A DNA stretch of 64,000 bases from Setophaga petechia. Lineage: Eukaryota; Chordata; Aves; Passeriformes; Parulidae. Below, in pieces: positions 38,259 to 49,799 of the stretch (positions within the stretch are counted from its first letter, which is position 1; the number at the start of each line of letters is the position of its first letter). Where the stretch lies: contig JANCRA010000032.1 in assembly GCA_024362935.1 (NCBI GenBank), positions 7,057,001-7,121,000 of the forward strand, in the 5' to 3' direction. The notes under the pieces are model-generated. The model was not told the DNA's origin, did no database searches, and saw only the letters and a list, made by a program, of their open reading frames with translations. The position numbers were made by a program, and so were the translations under genes.

Positions 38259-38264
38259 TTTATT
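38259..38264 (-). terminator. Candidate CHAMP1 poly(A) signal AATAAA
   Basis: TTTATT on the plus strand equals AATAAA on the minus strand, about 780 bp past the CHAMP1 stop. It is the first canonical hexamer I find downstream of the CDS. Use of the site is inferred. Confidence 0.5.
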
Positions 38265-38548
38265 GTTAAAACATTAAAGCATAACATTTCACCAAATACA
38301 GGAAATTTAGGGGTTGTCTGACATTACAAACATCTGGATCATCAAGAGAAAGTGTTGAGCTATACATAGTCTGACGTTAATCTATCAATTTAATGTATAT
38401 TAGTAAATGATTAAAACATGGCCAAAATACAGAATCACAAAATAAGTACCTTGATGCTTCTAAATCTGAGACAAGTCAGAGAACTGAGTGCAATAAATTT
38501 CCAGCAAATGTCTATACACTCAATTACCTCAGGGCAGAATTACTGGTA

Positions 38549-38600
38549 TATTGGTAGTTCCTCATACTCCTACCAGGAATATTGGTAGTTCCTCATATTC
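38549..38600. repeat. 31-bp imperfect tandem repeat in the CHAMP1 3'UTR
   Basis: The block TATTGGTAGTTCCTCATACTC at 38,549 recurs 31 bp later at 38,580 with one change (ATTC for ACTC). It is a small local duplication inside the predicted 3'UTR. Confidence 0.85.
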
Positions 38601-39045
38601 TTGCTCATTCACATTCAATTAAATGAGAATTTGATTTGAGAATTTGATAGAAACATTTTTAAAAATACAACATTTAACAAATGTGAAAAAAGAAGTCTTC
38701 ACAGGAAAATACAGACTGCTTGCCACTCCAGTCCTTAATGGCCTATATGTTTTACAAATCTTTACAAAACTAATTTGTATCCATTTTGGTTTCAAAAACA
38801 TAGTACATCTGAAAAATAAAATATGACTCTACTGATGGGTAATACAAAGACATGAACACGCATTTAAAATTACTTTTAAAAGTAAATCTTTTCAGTAATA
38901 CAGCTATAAGACAAGTTAAACATAGTACAATAAACCATGCATCTTCTGACTTGTCAGATCAGCTAAACTACTCGGTTAACATACAGTAACACTTTTGAAC
39001 ACTTCGTAAATTCAGCTTTTCTAGCACAAGGAGAAAAAAAACAGA

Positions 39046-41883
39046 TTAAATTTGTTCTTCAAGTGGTTCAAGGCTGTCCAAATGTTTTTTAGGTGTATCA
39101 TCACTATGACGGCTTTGGCAATGGGTTAAATGTTTCTTAAAGCCTCGGGGAAAATTTGATTCAAAATTACAACGGGGACACTTCAACAGACTTTGACCAT
39201 GAGCAGCAACATGATTTTTAAGAAGAGACTCCAAGAGAAAAGCTTTGCCACATATTTTACATTGGTATGGGCTTTGAACATTATGCTTGTTAACTAAATG
39301 GTGCAAGACAGCACCTTTTTTCATTGCACGACAGCAACAAATTTTGCAGTAATACTTCCCCTTGCCACGCTTCATGTATTTTGCTATTTCTTCCTCAGAG
39401 ATGAAAGCCTCTTTCTCTTCAGTAAACTGAAGCACACACTGTGGCTGCGTAGGAGTAGTTGCATCCATTTTGCTCTCTTTGCTGTAATCAGATGTCTCCA
39501 TATCATACTGCTCTTGGTCACTGTTGGATTCTTGTTCCTTTATCTCCATTGAGTCCACCACTGGTTTTCCACACTCACTGCTATTTAGTTCAGAGTCTGA
39601 GTTCTCCTGGTTTTCCTTCTTGGGCTTCTTTTTTGGGCATGAATATAACATGTGTTCAGGTGATTCTTTGGCTAATATTGACTGTTCATCCTGTGAGAAT
39701 AAATCATCCAGTGGTTTCTGATCATCTAAACTGTGAGAGAGAAAGTCACTCTCACCAGACTCACTAGGTGTTTGGGGCTCAGAGAAAAAACCCGAAGCAG
39801 ACTTGTGAGGCTCGGAAAACAAGATGTTCTTCTGGATTTCAGAAGGTACAGTAGTTTCAGCATGTCTCTGGACATCAGAGGATAGAGCAGCAGCAGGCTT
39901 CTGCATCTCAGAAAATACAGCATGCTTTTGAACATCAGGGGAAACAGCAGATTTCTGGCAGTCTGTGAAAACAGCTTGCTTGAGTGTCTCGGGAGAAACA
40001 GGAGTAGGTTTCTGGGACTCAGTAAAGAGACCATGTTTCTGAACTTCAGGAGATGTGGATTTCTGAGACTCTAGAAAGGGAGTAGACTCCTGAACTTCAG
40101 AGGCAATGGAAGTGAGTTTTTGGGCTTCAGAAAACAGGGCATGCTTCTGGACTTCAGAAGAAACAAGAGTGGATTTTTGGGCTTCAGAACACAGAGCTTG
40201 TTTTTGACCTTCAGTAGAAACAGCAGACGCAGACGTTTGATTCTGGGGCTCAGAAAAGACAGCACGTTTCTGGACATCAGTAGAAGCAGTAGGATTAGAT
40301 TTACGGGTCTCTGGGAACAACACTCTTTTCCGAGGCTCAGGGAAATGAGCCCGTTTCTGAATCTCAGATGAAGCAGCAGAGGTGGATTTCTGAGTTTCAG
40401 AAAAATACATTGATTTCCGTGACTCAGAGAGTTTCCAAGATTCAGGAGATACTGAAACACCAGGCTTACGGACCTCAGGAAAGAAAGAAGGCTTCCAAGA
40501 GTCAGAGGAAACAGTGTGACTGGACTTTCGAAGCTCAGGAGAAACAGGGGGAGAATGCTTCCATGTGTCAGGGGACAGAACAGGTTTCCAGCCTTCAGGG
40601 TAAACAGATGAGATGGGTTTCCAGGGCTCAGAAGAAACAAGAGTAGACTTCTGGGATTCAGAAAAGGACGTAGACTTACACGAATCAGAAACAAGCCTCC
40701 TAGGTTCTGGCAACACAACCGAACCAGGCCTCCGGGACTCAGGGGCAGACCTCCGGGACTCTATGGACACCGACATGGCAGGCTTTGAAGCCCAGGGAGA
40801 AACTGTGGAAGACTTCTGCACTTCATGAGGTGAAGCCCTCCAGGGCTCAGGGGAAACAGTTGGGCCAGGTCTCCACGACTCTGGTGAAACTGCAGAAGCC
40901 GGCCTCCGGCTCTCAGGAGAAGAAGCAGAAGCGGGCCGACGCATTTGGGAGGGATGCCTGCGTGGCTCAGGAGACACGGCTGGGGTGTACCTCCGTGGCT
41001 CAGGAGACGCGGCTGGAGGAGGTTTCTTTGGCTCTGGTGACACAGCAGGGGAGTATCTGCGGGGCTCTGGAGACACAGCAGGAGAATGGCGCCGGGGCTC
41101 AGGCGATATGGCGGGGGAATGCCGGCGGGGCTCTGGAGACGTTGCTGGGGAGTGCCGACGGGGCTCTGGTGACACGGCCGGGGCTGGCTTCTGTGGGTCG
41201 GGGGACACAGCAGGAGATGGCTTCTGTGGGTCAGGAGACACAACAGGAGATGGCTTCTGTGGGTCAGGAGACACAGCAGGAGATGGCTTCTGTGGGTCAG
41301 GAGACACAGATGAGGCTAACTTCTCTGGATCGGGAGATGTGGCCTGGGCTGACTTTTCTGGATCTGGGGACACAGTCTGGACAGACTTCTCTGGCTCTGG
41401 GGAAGTCACCTGAGCAGACTTCTGGGGCTCTGGAGACACAGAAGATTTCTGAAGCTTGGGGGAAACAACACGTTCTGATTTGGGGACTTCAGGAGAAAGG
41501 GCAGGTTTGCCTGACTCAGGGGAAAGGGTAACTTTCTGTGGCTCCAACGTGACACTTTTCTTGGGTGAATCTGAATCTCCTTCTACCTGTTGCTCTTTCT
41601 GCTCTTCATTCCACTTCTCAGGTGCTGCATGCTGTGCTTTGATGTGATAATACACATTGCAATACATCTTGCTAGTAAAGAAACATTTATGGCAGTGAAA
41701 CAGTTTTGCACTTTTTTGATAAAATATAAGTTTACCCAAACCAGCAGCATCCATTTCATCACAACACTCTGGGTGAACGGTACCCATATGAATTTGTATG
41801 TTTTCATAGTCAGTTCCCCTGAAGCTGCAATAGTCACATTCCAAGCGCTCTGTGGTTTTACGTAGTATCTGCAGCATGTCCAT
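39046..41883 (-). CDS. CHAMP1: Chromosome alignment-maintaining phosphoprotein 1
   Basis: A single-exon CDS of 945 codons. CHAMP1 (CAMP, ZNF828) is known to act at spindle and kinetochores in chromosome alignment, to bind MAD2L2/REV7, and with POGZ and HP1 to act in heterochromatin and DNA repair. Two N-terminal C2H2 fingers are visible (C16, C19, H32, H37 and C64, C67, H80, H85) and three at the C-terminus (C846, C849…H867; C875, C878, H891, H895; C902, C905, H918). All closely resemble the mammalian protein. Between them lie an SPE array (150-314), seven W[KR] motifs (about 338-485), FPE-type motifs (about 467-525, then degenerating to FSE), a basic patch PKKKPKK (750-756) and an acidic stretch. 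The start at 41,881-41,883 aligns with the family N-terminus and has A at -3 and G at +4. The upstream in-frame codon at 41,917-41,919 is GTG, not ATG. Human CHAMP1 is about 812 aa; the extra length is in the repeat-rich middle. The neighbour UPF3A supports orthology. Confidence 0.98.
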   Translation of the reverse strand: MDMLQILRKTTERLECDYCSFRGTDYENIQIHMGTVHPECCDEMDAAGLGKLIFYQKSAKLFHCHKCFFTSKMYCNVYYHIKAQHAAPEKWNEEQKEQQVEGDSDSPKKSVTLEPQKVTLSPESGKPALSPEVPKSERVVSPKLQKSSVSPEPQKSAQVTSPEPEKSVQTVSPDPEKSAQATSPDPEKLASSVSPDPQKPSPAVSPDPQKPSPVVSPDPQKPSPAVSPDPQKPAPAVSPEPRRHSPATSPEPRRHSPAISPEPRRHSPAVSPEPRRYSPAVSPEPKKPPPAASPEPRRYTPAVSPEPRRHPSQMRRPASASSPESRRPASAVSPESWRPGPTVSPEPWRASPHEVQKSSTVSPWASKPAMSVSIESRRSAPESRRPGSVVLPEPRRLVSDSCKSTSFSESQKSTLVSSEPWKPISSVYPEGWKPVLSPDTWKHSPPVSPELRKSSHTVSSDSWKPSFFPEVRKPGVSVSPESWKLSESRKSMYFSETQKSTSAASSEIQKRAHFPEPRKRVLFPETRKSNPTASTDVQKRAVFSEPQNQTSASAVSTEGQKQALCSEAQKSTLVSSEVQKHALFSEAQKLTSIASEVQESTPFLESQKSTSPEVQKHGLFTESQKPTPVSPETLKQAVFTDCQKSAVSPDVQKHAVFSEMQKPAAALSSDVQRHAETTVPSEIQKNILFSEPHKSASGFFSEPQTPSESGESDFLSHSLDDQKPLDDLFSQDEQSILAKESPEHMLYSCPKKKPKKENQENSDSELNSSECGKPVVDSMEIKEQESNSDQEQYDMETSDYSKESKMDATTPTQPQCVLQFTEEKEAFISEEEIAKYMKRGKGKYYCKICCCRAMKKGAVLHHLVNKHNVQSPYQCKICGKAFLLESLLKNHVAAHGQSLLKCPRCNFESNFPRGFKKHLTHCQSRHSDDTPKKHLDSLEPLEEQI
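40942..41436 (-). repeat. Coding minisatellite: 15 x 33 bp SPE array in CHAMP1
   Basis: Residues 150-314 form fifteen exactly phased 11-residue units of the type SP[ED]PxKxxPAV. The upstream-coding units are SPDPQK-like. The later units switch to SPEPRRHSPAV and SPEPRRYSPAV. At DNA level the units near 41,185-41,310 are almost identical, so the array has expanded or homogenised recently. Every unit keeps a Ser-Pro, the known CDK-type phosphorylation context of the SPE region. No frameshift was found. Confidence 0.95.
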
Positions 41884-41943
41884 TTTTCTATAGGCAGTAA
41901 AGTTTCCACAGCAGTGCACCTTTTAAAAAGGATTTTTCAGTTC
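41884..41943 (-). other. CHAMP1: CHAMP1 5'UTR part of the coding exon and its splice acceptor
   Basis: On the minus strand a pyrimidine-rich run ending CTTTATTGCAG gives a strong 3' splice site with its AG at 41,944-41,945. The exon would begin at 41,943 and have 60 nt of 5'UTR before the ATG. A second, weaker acceptor (CTGCCTATAG) ends at 41,888, only 4 nt before the ATG. Either leaves the CDS unchanged. Confidence 0.7.
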
Positions 41944-44900
41944 CTGCAATAAAGGAAAAAGATCTGTATAGTTATCCTTTCATGTTAACTTCAACTCTGT
42001 CACTCCTAAATAACCACACGTGCTTTTCCCTGCTCACCCCCGCTCCCTTTTTAGAAGGCATAGATTTTGCACAGGTAGTGACTACTTCATAGAGAAATTC
42101 AAACATAAGTGTCACCAACTCCTGAAAGTCATTTTGCATCAGTAAAACTTGAAAAAATAAAGCTTATATTTAATAATAGGCCTTCCTACCTATGTAAAAA
42201 AACTGGAAGCAAATGCTAAGAAAACCCCAGGTGATGAAGAGCAAAGTTTGAATTTCACTTGATAAATGTGACTTGTTTTCTCCATAGTCTTCTCTTCCCA
42301 TATTTGATGTGCTTTTATTGACATTGTATTGCTTACATTACACATGTAAACTGAAACCAAAAAGTACTTTTGAAAGTACTTGAAACCATGCCACTGAGAT
42401 AAGGCCATTTAAAAATGCATCTTCACCACTAAATTTCAAAATAAATCATCTGTTTTTGACAAAGACCAAACTAAAATTCAATAAAACAGCAGTCTAAAGC
42501 CTAGGTTGCTTTCATCTGTTAAACATTGGCTTCCTTTCACTAATTATATGATAAAAAATAACACTGATCATAAAAGCTTCATCTATTATGAAAAGGACTT
42601 TTCCTGTTCCATTATTTCATCTGTTGCCCCAATAACAACAAAAATACTATTTAAGAAAAACAGCAGGGTTTTTTTTTCCAGTTGGTAGTTAACTGTCCAC
42701 TGTATCCAGAACATTGTTTTCCTCACCCCAGAGATGGCAATTTCTCAAAATTAATGTTTTTTACAAGACCTAAAAAACCCCATAAAATAACAACAACAAC
42801 AAAAAATCCCAAAAACCAACCAACCCCTCCACGTAAATAGCTTTAAATTATTTGGCTAGACTGCCCTATTTCCAAAAGAATTTAACCAGATTAGCTACTG
42901 CAATAAGCAGAAAACCAAGTCTGGCCATAGTCTGCAAGTTATACTGACATAAAGTGGAAGGTAAAAAGGACATTTAAGTGAAATGAGCACACTTCTTCCT
43001 TGTAGGTTGAAATTAAATAGTTGTTACATGATTAATCAGATTAATCATGCTAAGCTATCAGCCTAATTTTGGGGGGTGTTGTAAAACACGCTTCAAAACA
43101 CTCAAAATTGTTGTTTAATTTTAACATTAATTTTAACTGTCTAAATATATATAAGACTAACAAGTCTAAAAATATGCATTCAAAGCAAGTTTTCTTAATT
43201 TATTCCTAAAGCATTTTCCCCCTGGTTTCTTATGGAAATGAGGCTTATACAAACACATTGCCAATCAAACTGGACAAAGCAATCCAGCCTTACTTTGCAT
43301 TTCTACACCTTTCATGAAAATCAGGAACTAGAGAATGCAAGCAATGCCTCCACTGAGGCAGAATATGTCACTTAGCAGCAACTTCTTCTGTTTAGCCTCT
43401 CCACAAAAAGTCTTGAAACATTCAGAGCAAGCAGTATCTGATTCAGCTTTAATTAAGGAAAACGGGAAGGAATTCAAAATACTACAGCAGTGAGTTGCTT
43501 TGGGCTTGGGGTAGAGACAGAAAGAAAGCAAATTAGCAGTGCTGCTAAAGGATGAGATGGATACAGCAAAAAACCAGGAAAGAAGGATTGGATGAGAAGC
43601 AGGAGGGCACAAATCCTTAAGAAATACAGGTTCACTAGCTCAGTTGCTTATGGAGCAACTCCTTTGTGTGCACTGTGCATACACACATCACATAAAGCCA
43701 CAGGAGCAGGTAGATTTCCAATTGGGAAGCACAGCGGAACCACATATGGAGCATTAAGAAGGAACCTGCTTTACAACCATGAGGCAAATGAACAGCATCC
43801 AACCACAGCCTAGCTACAAATGAGAAGTAATTACTTAGCTCCACAAACACTGAAGTGGAAGGGCCTTTGGGGTTTAACTTGCAGTTTCCCAGCACTGCTG
43901 GCAGCCACACAAAAGACACCCCAAATTGTAGCCCACACCACATTCAGCGTTGACCCAAAACACTTCCCAACATCTTATAACAAATTTTTTATGTCTGTAA
44001 AAGATGAAAACAAAACAAAGATGACAGCAGTGCTCAGTGGGCTGTATCTCTTCAACAGAAAATAACTTGTCAATTGTAAAAACCCACAGCACACCATGTC
44101 TTAGTACTCTAAAAGACTTTCAAATCTTTATGAACTACTTTATATTTTGTTTGCTGGACTCAGAACAATGGAAGGAAAGGAAAATTTAAATTTAAAAGCA
44201 AAAAAGTCTGAATTGCTGATATGAGCGAAATAAAAATGTTTTGGGTTTTTTTAATCAAATCACAGCAGAACATAATTAGGATAATGAAGACGTACTAAAG
44301 TAATCACGTTTTTAGACTTGAAAGGGAATTTGTCAATTCCAAAATTGGTTGTAATCCTGAATTACCCATTCTCTTTTCACAGAAAACCAAAAAAGGGCTT
44401 TTCTAATTTGAATTTATCACAGTTTATAACAAAGTTTACCAGACAATCTCTTCTACTCTCTTCATAATTTCCCAGCTCTTCGCATGTCACCTGCTGCCCT
44501 TGCTGCAGTTTTTTGTTATTCACTGAAATACCCTTCACCCCACTTCCCCGTCCTCTTCTTTTATTCAGTTCTATATTACTTTATGATGAAAATTCCCACT
44601 TTCTTTCCAAATACAACAATTAGAAAAAGTCAGTGGTTCCCCAATTCCACAAATTGTCCACATTGATGCTAAGTTTTTTCGGCCATGACATTATTTTGGA
44701 ACCAAAGAAGTTACAGGTACAATCCAGACATCCAAAAGTCTTGACAGTCACGACTTTCATGTAAGAAATAACATTAAAGAGCCGAGGGCACTTTGTCTCA
44801 CACTGCCATCACTCACCATTCTTAGTTTTGTAACTCAACCCACTGTACCTGGCAGTCACTGAAGTAACTGCCTCTTCTGCTGAAATCTCTCCTTAATTGA

Positions 44901-47900
44901 GGCACCCTACTGAGCAAGACAACTCTTCCTTATTGCAGCACCTTAGGCTGCAAGCCCATGGAATAGTAAATCTTGTTTCAGAATAGCTACTGAGATGAGT
45001 AACAAACAGCACTGAGCCCCTACTAACTCATCTTGTCAACTTAAATTTGTTGAAACACTTCTGGAAGAATAAACTCTGAGATGTTGCTGGTTCACTTAGC
45101 ACAGACCTAAATAGCTAGTTTGAAAGATTTTCCTGTCAATCCCTCCAGATTTCTTCTCAATACTGAGCTCCAGTGCCACTGTCTCTACATGGTTTTTGGT
45201 TGCTGTTCTCCTCTGTACTCAGGTTTCTCACACAGATGATTCTGCTTCACAATGCTCTTTGCCATTGGCTCCTGCATCAGAACTTGTCCTGCACTGGATC
45301 CTGGCTTGCCTAGTTGGGTGAAAGTGCAAGGAACATCATGCCACTGCTTTCTAAAGAGTCCCACACCACCAGAAAACATATGCTCACAGCCTTGGTCCTG
45401 CATGAACTGTGATGTAATCTGGGCTCAGCAGCATCCTTCTGGCAACACTGAGGGAGATGGACCATGCTCCCTCTGTGTAAATACATTATTACAGACATTA
45501 AAGGGAACTGGCTCTGTGCTGCTGCAAATCAAACCCATAAAAAGGTTTTATTAAATAAATGGTGTGACTTTGTCAGGGTGCTCCATGTGCACTGCAGAGA
45601 CTTGGACCAAATACGAAATCACATCATTCCAGTGCTCTGAAGCTCTTTGAGGAAAAGTATGGATTTCAGGACAAAGATCAAATTGTCACGAGCAACAGCT
45701 TCTCCATTAAACAAAGCAGAAGACAGATGGTCACTGGAGCATCTCTTAAGACTTCTTGAATACTCCTAGAAGGACAAAGAAGCTGTCGCCTCTGCAAGTA
45801 CAAATAACTGCTGTGCAGGTCCCAGGCCACTTTGTTTAGTTGAGCACTCTGCCAGGCCATAACTGTTTTGTAAAAAGGACACCTGAGCATTCCCCTATTT
45901 GAACTCTCGGGTAACAGGATGTGCAGTGCAGCAGTGGCTATAACTGAGCCTGTGCTGCATGCTACTGTAACACTACAAAGCACAACACATTCCTTAATTG
46001 CTCTTTCTGCATTCCCTCCTACTTTTCTCACTTTCCATGGCTGAAACACTGAGAAAATAAATACACATGCAGCCAAACAGAACACACTACAACTGCAGCA
46101 GAAGCCTGAAGCCCAGCATTTATGCCTGTTCTGTATCCACATCCTGCCTGCAAGACAAAATACTGTGATTCAACTAAGATTCTGGAGCTTGCAATACTAA
46201 ATTTTAACTTAAGGCAGCCAAGACTCATTCAGAGTCTTCTTATGACATGACATTTCCCACTGAAATCTACCTGAACAGGTAAGTGCTTCTGGCTAAAAGC
46301 TCACTATATCCTCAGATGTCAAGCACAGTAACAGCATCAGTACCAACTCAGCTCTTCGATGACTTGAAGTGACACAGATCAATGTCCATCACTCAGTTTA
46401 AAGCTGCCTGAAGAGACACAAATCTCAGCAGTAGGACCACCACCACTGCTGCTCCATCAGCCACCTCTCTCCTAACCCTCTTCCTCCAGGCACATTTACA
46501 ACCTACATACAGAGATTCCTATCACCAACTCTCTCCTCTCTCCACTGAGATGCTGAAGATCCTTACACCAGTTCCTGCCCCCTACATTGCAGTTCTGGCC
46601 ATAATCTCCTCCACCAGAGGAAAAACAGAAAAACAGCATGGGAAAAGGACTGGTAATGAGGGCAAGTATCTACCTGAGAAAAGAACAGCCATCACTGCTT
46701 TTCTTGATTTGTTCTTAGCAGCCAAGAGGCTAAAGTCATGATTTGGCAGAAAGAAGTAGTATGCAGGAAATCAGAGGCAGCGAAATAACCACAAATTCAA
46801 CCAAAAATTGGTTATGAGTATTGCAAGGCAGCCACAGAGTGGAGTCAAACAGCATCAGAAGTTTCTGCTGAGCTCATGTTAAACTGAGCAATAGGAGCAT
46901 CCTAAGCTAATGCACAGAGAGGAGAGACCTCCTGATGTCTTCCCAACCAACACATCAGAGATGGTTCCTGGACTCCATATCCCATCTTCCACAAGGATCC
47001 TACTTAAGATTAAGCCATACTTCCTACAACCTCTCAAAAACCTCCCAGTGGAAGAAAAGAGGAAAAATGCAGAGGAGATATCTACATATAGGAAGGAATC
47101 CATTCAAGTGTTGGCACAACATGACTCTGGCAGCAAACAAGATATCTCTACTTTTTAACTCCATTCCAATGTCATAGCTACAAGTCTTCCAATCATTCCT
47201 GGTAATTTTTAATAAACACATTCTATACTTAGCATTGCAACAGTTAACATATACCTCCATTTTTCCTCTACTGAAGATATGCTGTGACTGTCTGAGGGAA
47301 GCAACGAAGGGCTCAAAGCTAAAGATCAAGACTGTCTGTGAGCACAGAAAATTAGATTTCTTTTAACATTACATGAAGAAATTCAGAGCACAGCAACAAG
47401 TAGTCTGCCACATCATTGTTCAAAATCAGACTGTCTTGGATCTCAGTGGCAGAAAAACCTATAACTCTTTTCCTCTCAATGAACAATCAACCCTGGTGAA
47501 ACACAAGCAGCTAGATAGAGAACATGCAACATACTTTAATGGCACCAACACAGCTGGGAAAATGATCCAGAAGAAAAGCCCTGTGATTTTCTGCAATGCA
47601 CTACAACCATACATAAGATTCCCTACACCAGTCACTGCACAGGAATGATCACTGATGATTTTCATCAGCCTTGGAAGTTTCTTCCAGACAAACAGCTCAG
47701 TCATAACCCTCTGTCAGTGAGGAAGGTCAATGGCAAATTTGTTCCCCGCAAAAGAAATGTGAGTAAGCGAGATACAACAGCATTGTTGCCTCTGCTAGAA
47801 GGAACAAATCCAGACTTTTGCTGGGTTTAAGCAAAAGGAAAAATCACACGTTCTTGCAGTGCCAAAAAATGAATGGCAGTCTGGTGGCAGCATGATGCTT

Positions 47901-49799
47901 CTCTTGAAGCTACATCCCTGTGTTGTGACTGACAAAGAGAAGTTTGGTTCCCAGAGGAAGCTGCACACAAACACCCCGCAGTGGGGCAGAACAGGCACTC
48001 TACAAGGCACTCTAGGCAGGTAAGGGCATCACTTCCAGGGCACCAGGAACAAGACAGGTAGCCCTACGCTCCTGCTAGCCCTCAAGTGCCCACAGTATCA
48101 GACCACAACCTCACATCTGAACTCCCAGCTACCAGCCGGTCACCTCAGGCTCAGTTCCACCAGCAACAATTGCTAAACAAGGTCTCTAAAATTGCACAGC
48201 TACACAAGGCACAAACACTCCAACCCAACCAGCCACTGAAACAGCAAGATATGCTAAAAACATGGGAGGCACCAGATCCAGGCAGGAAATGCTGCATTAT
48301 GAAGTTCCATGTTTCCAGGAAAGGTTCAAGTCAGGAGAGATCTACAAAGTGACAATACTTGATGCACATACAGATGACTTAAGAAAAACAAAGCACCCAG
48401 AACTGCAGTAATTTTGCAATATTTCAATCTTTGTTAAGAGAATGACAAGTCTACACAACATTAGTTCTCAATAAAAGATCTAACAACAGTCTAAATTGCA
48501 GAGTAAAATCAATGTACCTTTGACAGATTCAAGACTGAAGAAATTAATTCCATGTACTGCTTCTACAGCTTTCTAAGTCCAAGTTCCAATTCGACTTCCA
48601 GTTGGCTTCCAAAAATGGCCCCAAAAAACCTTATTGCTGCAGTGCTGTACCTGAGCTAACTAAGTGCCAATAGAGCATTGCAATCTAGTCAAGAACCGAA
48701 TTAAGGCTGTGAAACTTGGTAACATGCTAAGAATTCCATTTACACTACCCTGAAAGAATATGGGATTCAAGGGAAGATTACAGAAGAGAAATGTGAAATC
48801 CAAAGTTTCTATATTCCTCACTTACAAAAAATTCATAGAATCGTTGAGGTTGGAAAAAACCTCTGAGATGATCAAGCTCCAACCTATGACTGAACACCAC
48901 CTTGTCAAGTAGACCATGGCACTCAGTGCCACGTCCAGTCTTTCCTTCAACACCTCCAGAGACAGCGACTCCAACACCACTGGACAGTCCATTCCAATGT
49001 CTATTCACTTTCACAGTGAAGAAATTCTTCCTAATGTGCAATCCCAACGTCCGTTGGTGCAATTTAAGATTATGTCCTCTCGTCCTGTCACTTGTTGCCT
49101 GGGAGGAGAGGCCGATCCCCACCCGGCTACACCTCCCTTTCCCGTGGTTGTAGAGAGCGGTAAGGTTCCCCCGAGCCTCCTCCTCTCCAGGCTGAACACC
49201 CCCAGCTCCGTGAGCCGCTCCTCACAGGACACGCTCTCCGGAGCTGTGGTGAGCCTGGCTTCTGCACCTGCTTCTCTGCTCCCACGTGCGACGCCGCCGC
49301 TCCCGGCAGCTATTTCTGTCACCGGGGAAGGGCCGGACCCGGCGGGGACACGTCCCGTGCCGAACTCGCTATCCCAGGACAGCAGACCGGCAGCGTGCTC
49401 CTCCCGCTCCTGGCTCCGCCGGCATCACTTTAACTTTCCTGCGGGAAGGGGGTGCCTGCGGGCTCGGCTTTCCCGGGGCCGCCGGCTCCCCGCTGCCCGG
49501 CCCTCCCGGGGCCGCACCCCCGGGGGCCGGGGGCCACGCCGCCCGCCCATTCATCCCGCCCCTCCGGGCGCTCTCCCTCGCCGCCTCCGCTCTCCCTCTT
49601 CCCTCCCGTGCGCGGCCCCGCCGGTTTTGTTCCCCCCGCGCCGGCGCCGGCACCGGCAGCCGCCGCCGCCCCCCCGCGCGGCGGGGGCTGGACAAGGGGA
49701 AGGCCCAGGCCCGATGCCCAGGGGGAGGGAGGGAGGGAAGCGCGCCGGGCCCGGCCGGCGGGGAGCGGGGGGCGAGCGGGACGGGCCGCCCGCACTCAC
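41944..49799 (-). other. CHAMP1: CHAMP1 5'UTR intron (inferred)
   Basis: Inferred from the acceptor at 41,944-41,945 and the donor GTGAGT at 49,794-49,799. The roughly 7.9 kb between them holds no recognisable coding sequence, apart from a CR1 3' end at 48,832. Frames at 43.3-48.4 kb are short and unrecognised. There is an A/C-rich simple tract at about 42,770-42,825. Additional non-coding exons may lie inside, because 5'UTR exons cannot be recognised from sequence alone. Confidence 0.6.
48832..49240 (-). mobile_element. CR1 LINE 3' end abutting the CHAMP1 CpG island
   Basis: It opens with TTCATAGAATCGTTGAGGTTGG (reverse complement of the CR1 terminus). It continues through 'ACACCACCTTGTCAAGTAGACC', 'GAAGAAATTCTTCCTAATGTG' and 'AGGCTGAACACCCCCAGCTC', all known CR1 ORF2/3'UTR blocks. 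The minus-strand frame includes LTELGVFSLERRRLGG. At about 410 bp it is the longest CR1 3' piece here. Its 5' end merges into the CpG island with no clear boundary. It lies in sense orientation within CHAMP1 intron 1. Confidence 0.95.

Larger units (their letters stand above)
38240..39045 (-). other. CHAMP1: CHAMP1 3' untranslated region (short form, inferred end)
   Basis: The region follows the TAA stop at 39,046-39,048 and runs to just past the first downstream AATAAA (minus strand, 38,259-38,264). It contains a 31-bp imperfect tandem repeat at 38,549-38,600. The true cleavage site is not visible in sequence. Longer forms ending at the duplicated hexamers near 37,771 or 37,730 are possible. 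Confidence 0.55.

Noticed and set aside
40071..40718. 215-codon minus frame overlapping CHAMP1
   Set aside because: It is an alternative frame of the repetitive CHAMP1 coding sequence; the leucine/serine pattern follows from the SPE/QK repeats.
40942..41436. Regularly spaced repeats suggesting a CRISPR array
   Set aside because: The units are contiguous without unique spacers, encode part of CHAMP1, and lie in a bird genome.
40785..41531. Plus-strand frames of 142 and 248 codons with GSGDTAGE-type repeats
   Set aside because: They are antisense shadows of the 33-bp coding minisatellite; the repeat length is a multiple of three, so stops are avoided on both strands.
41884..41919. In-frame extension of CHAMP1 by 12 residues upstream
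   Set aside because: The first codon of the extension is GTG, it reads through a likely splice acceptor at 41,888 and 5'UTR sequence, and the family N-terminus aligns with the ATG at 41,881-41,883.
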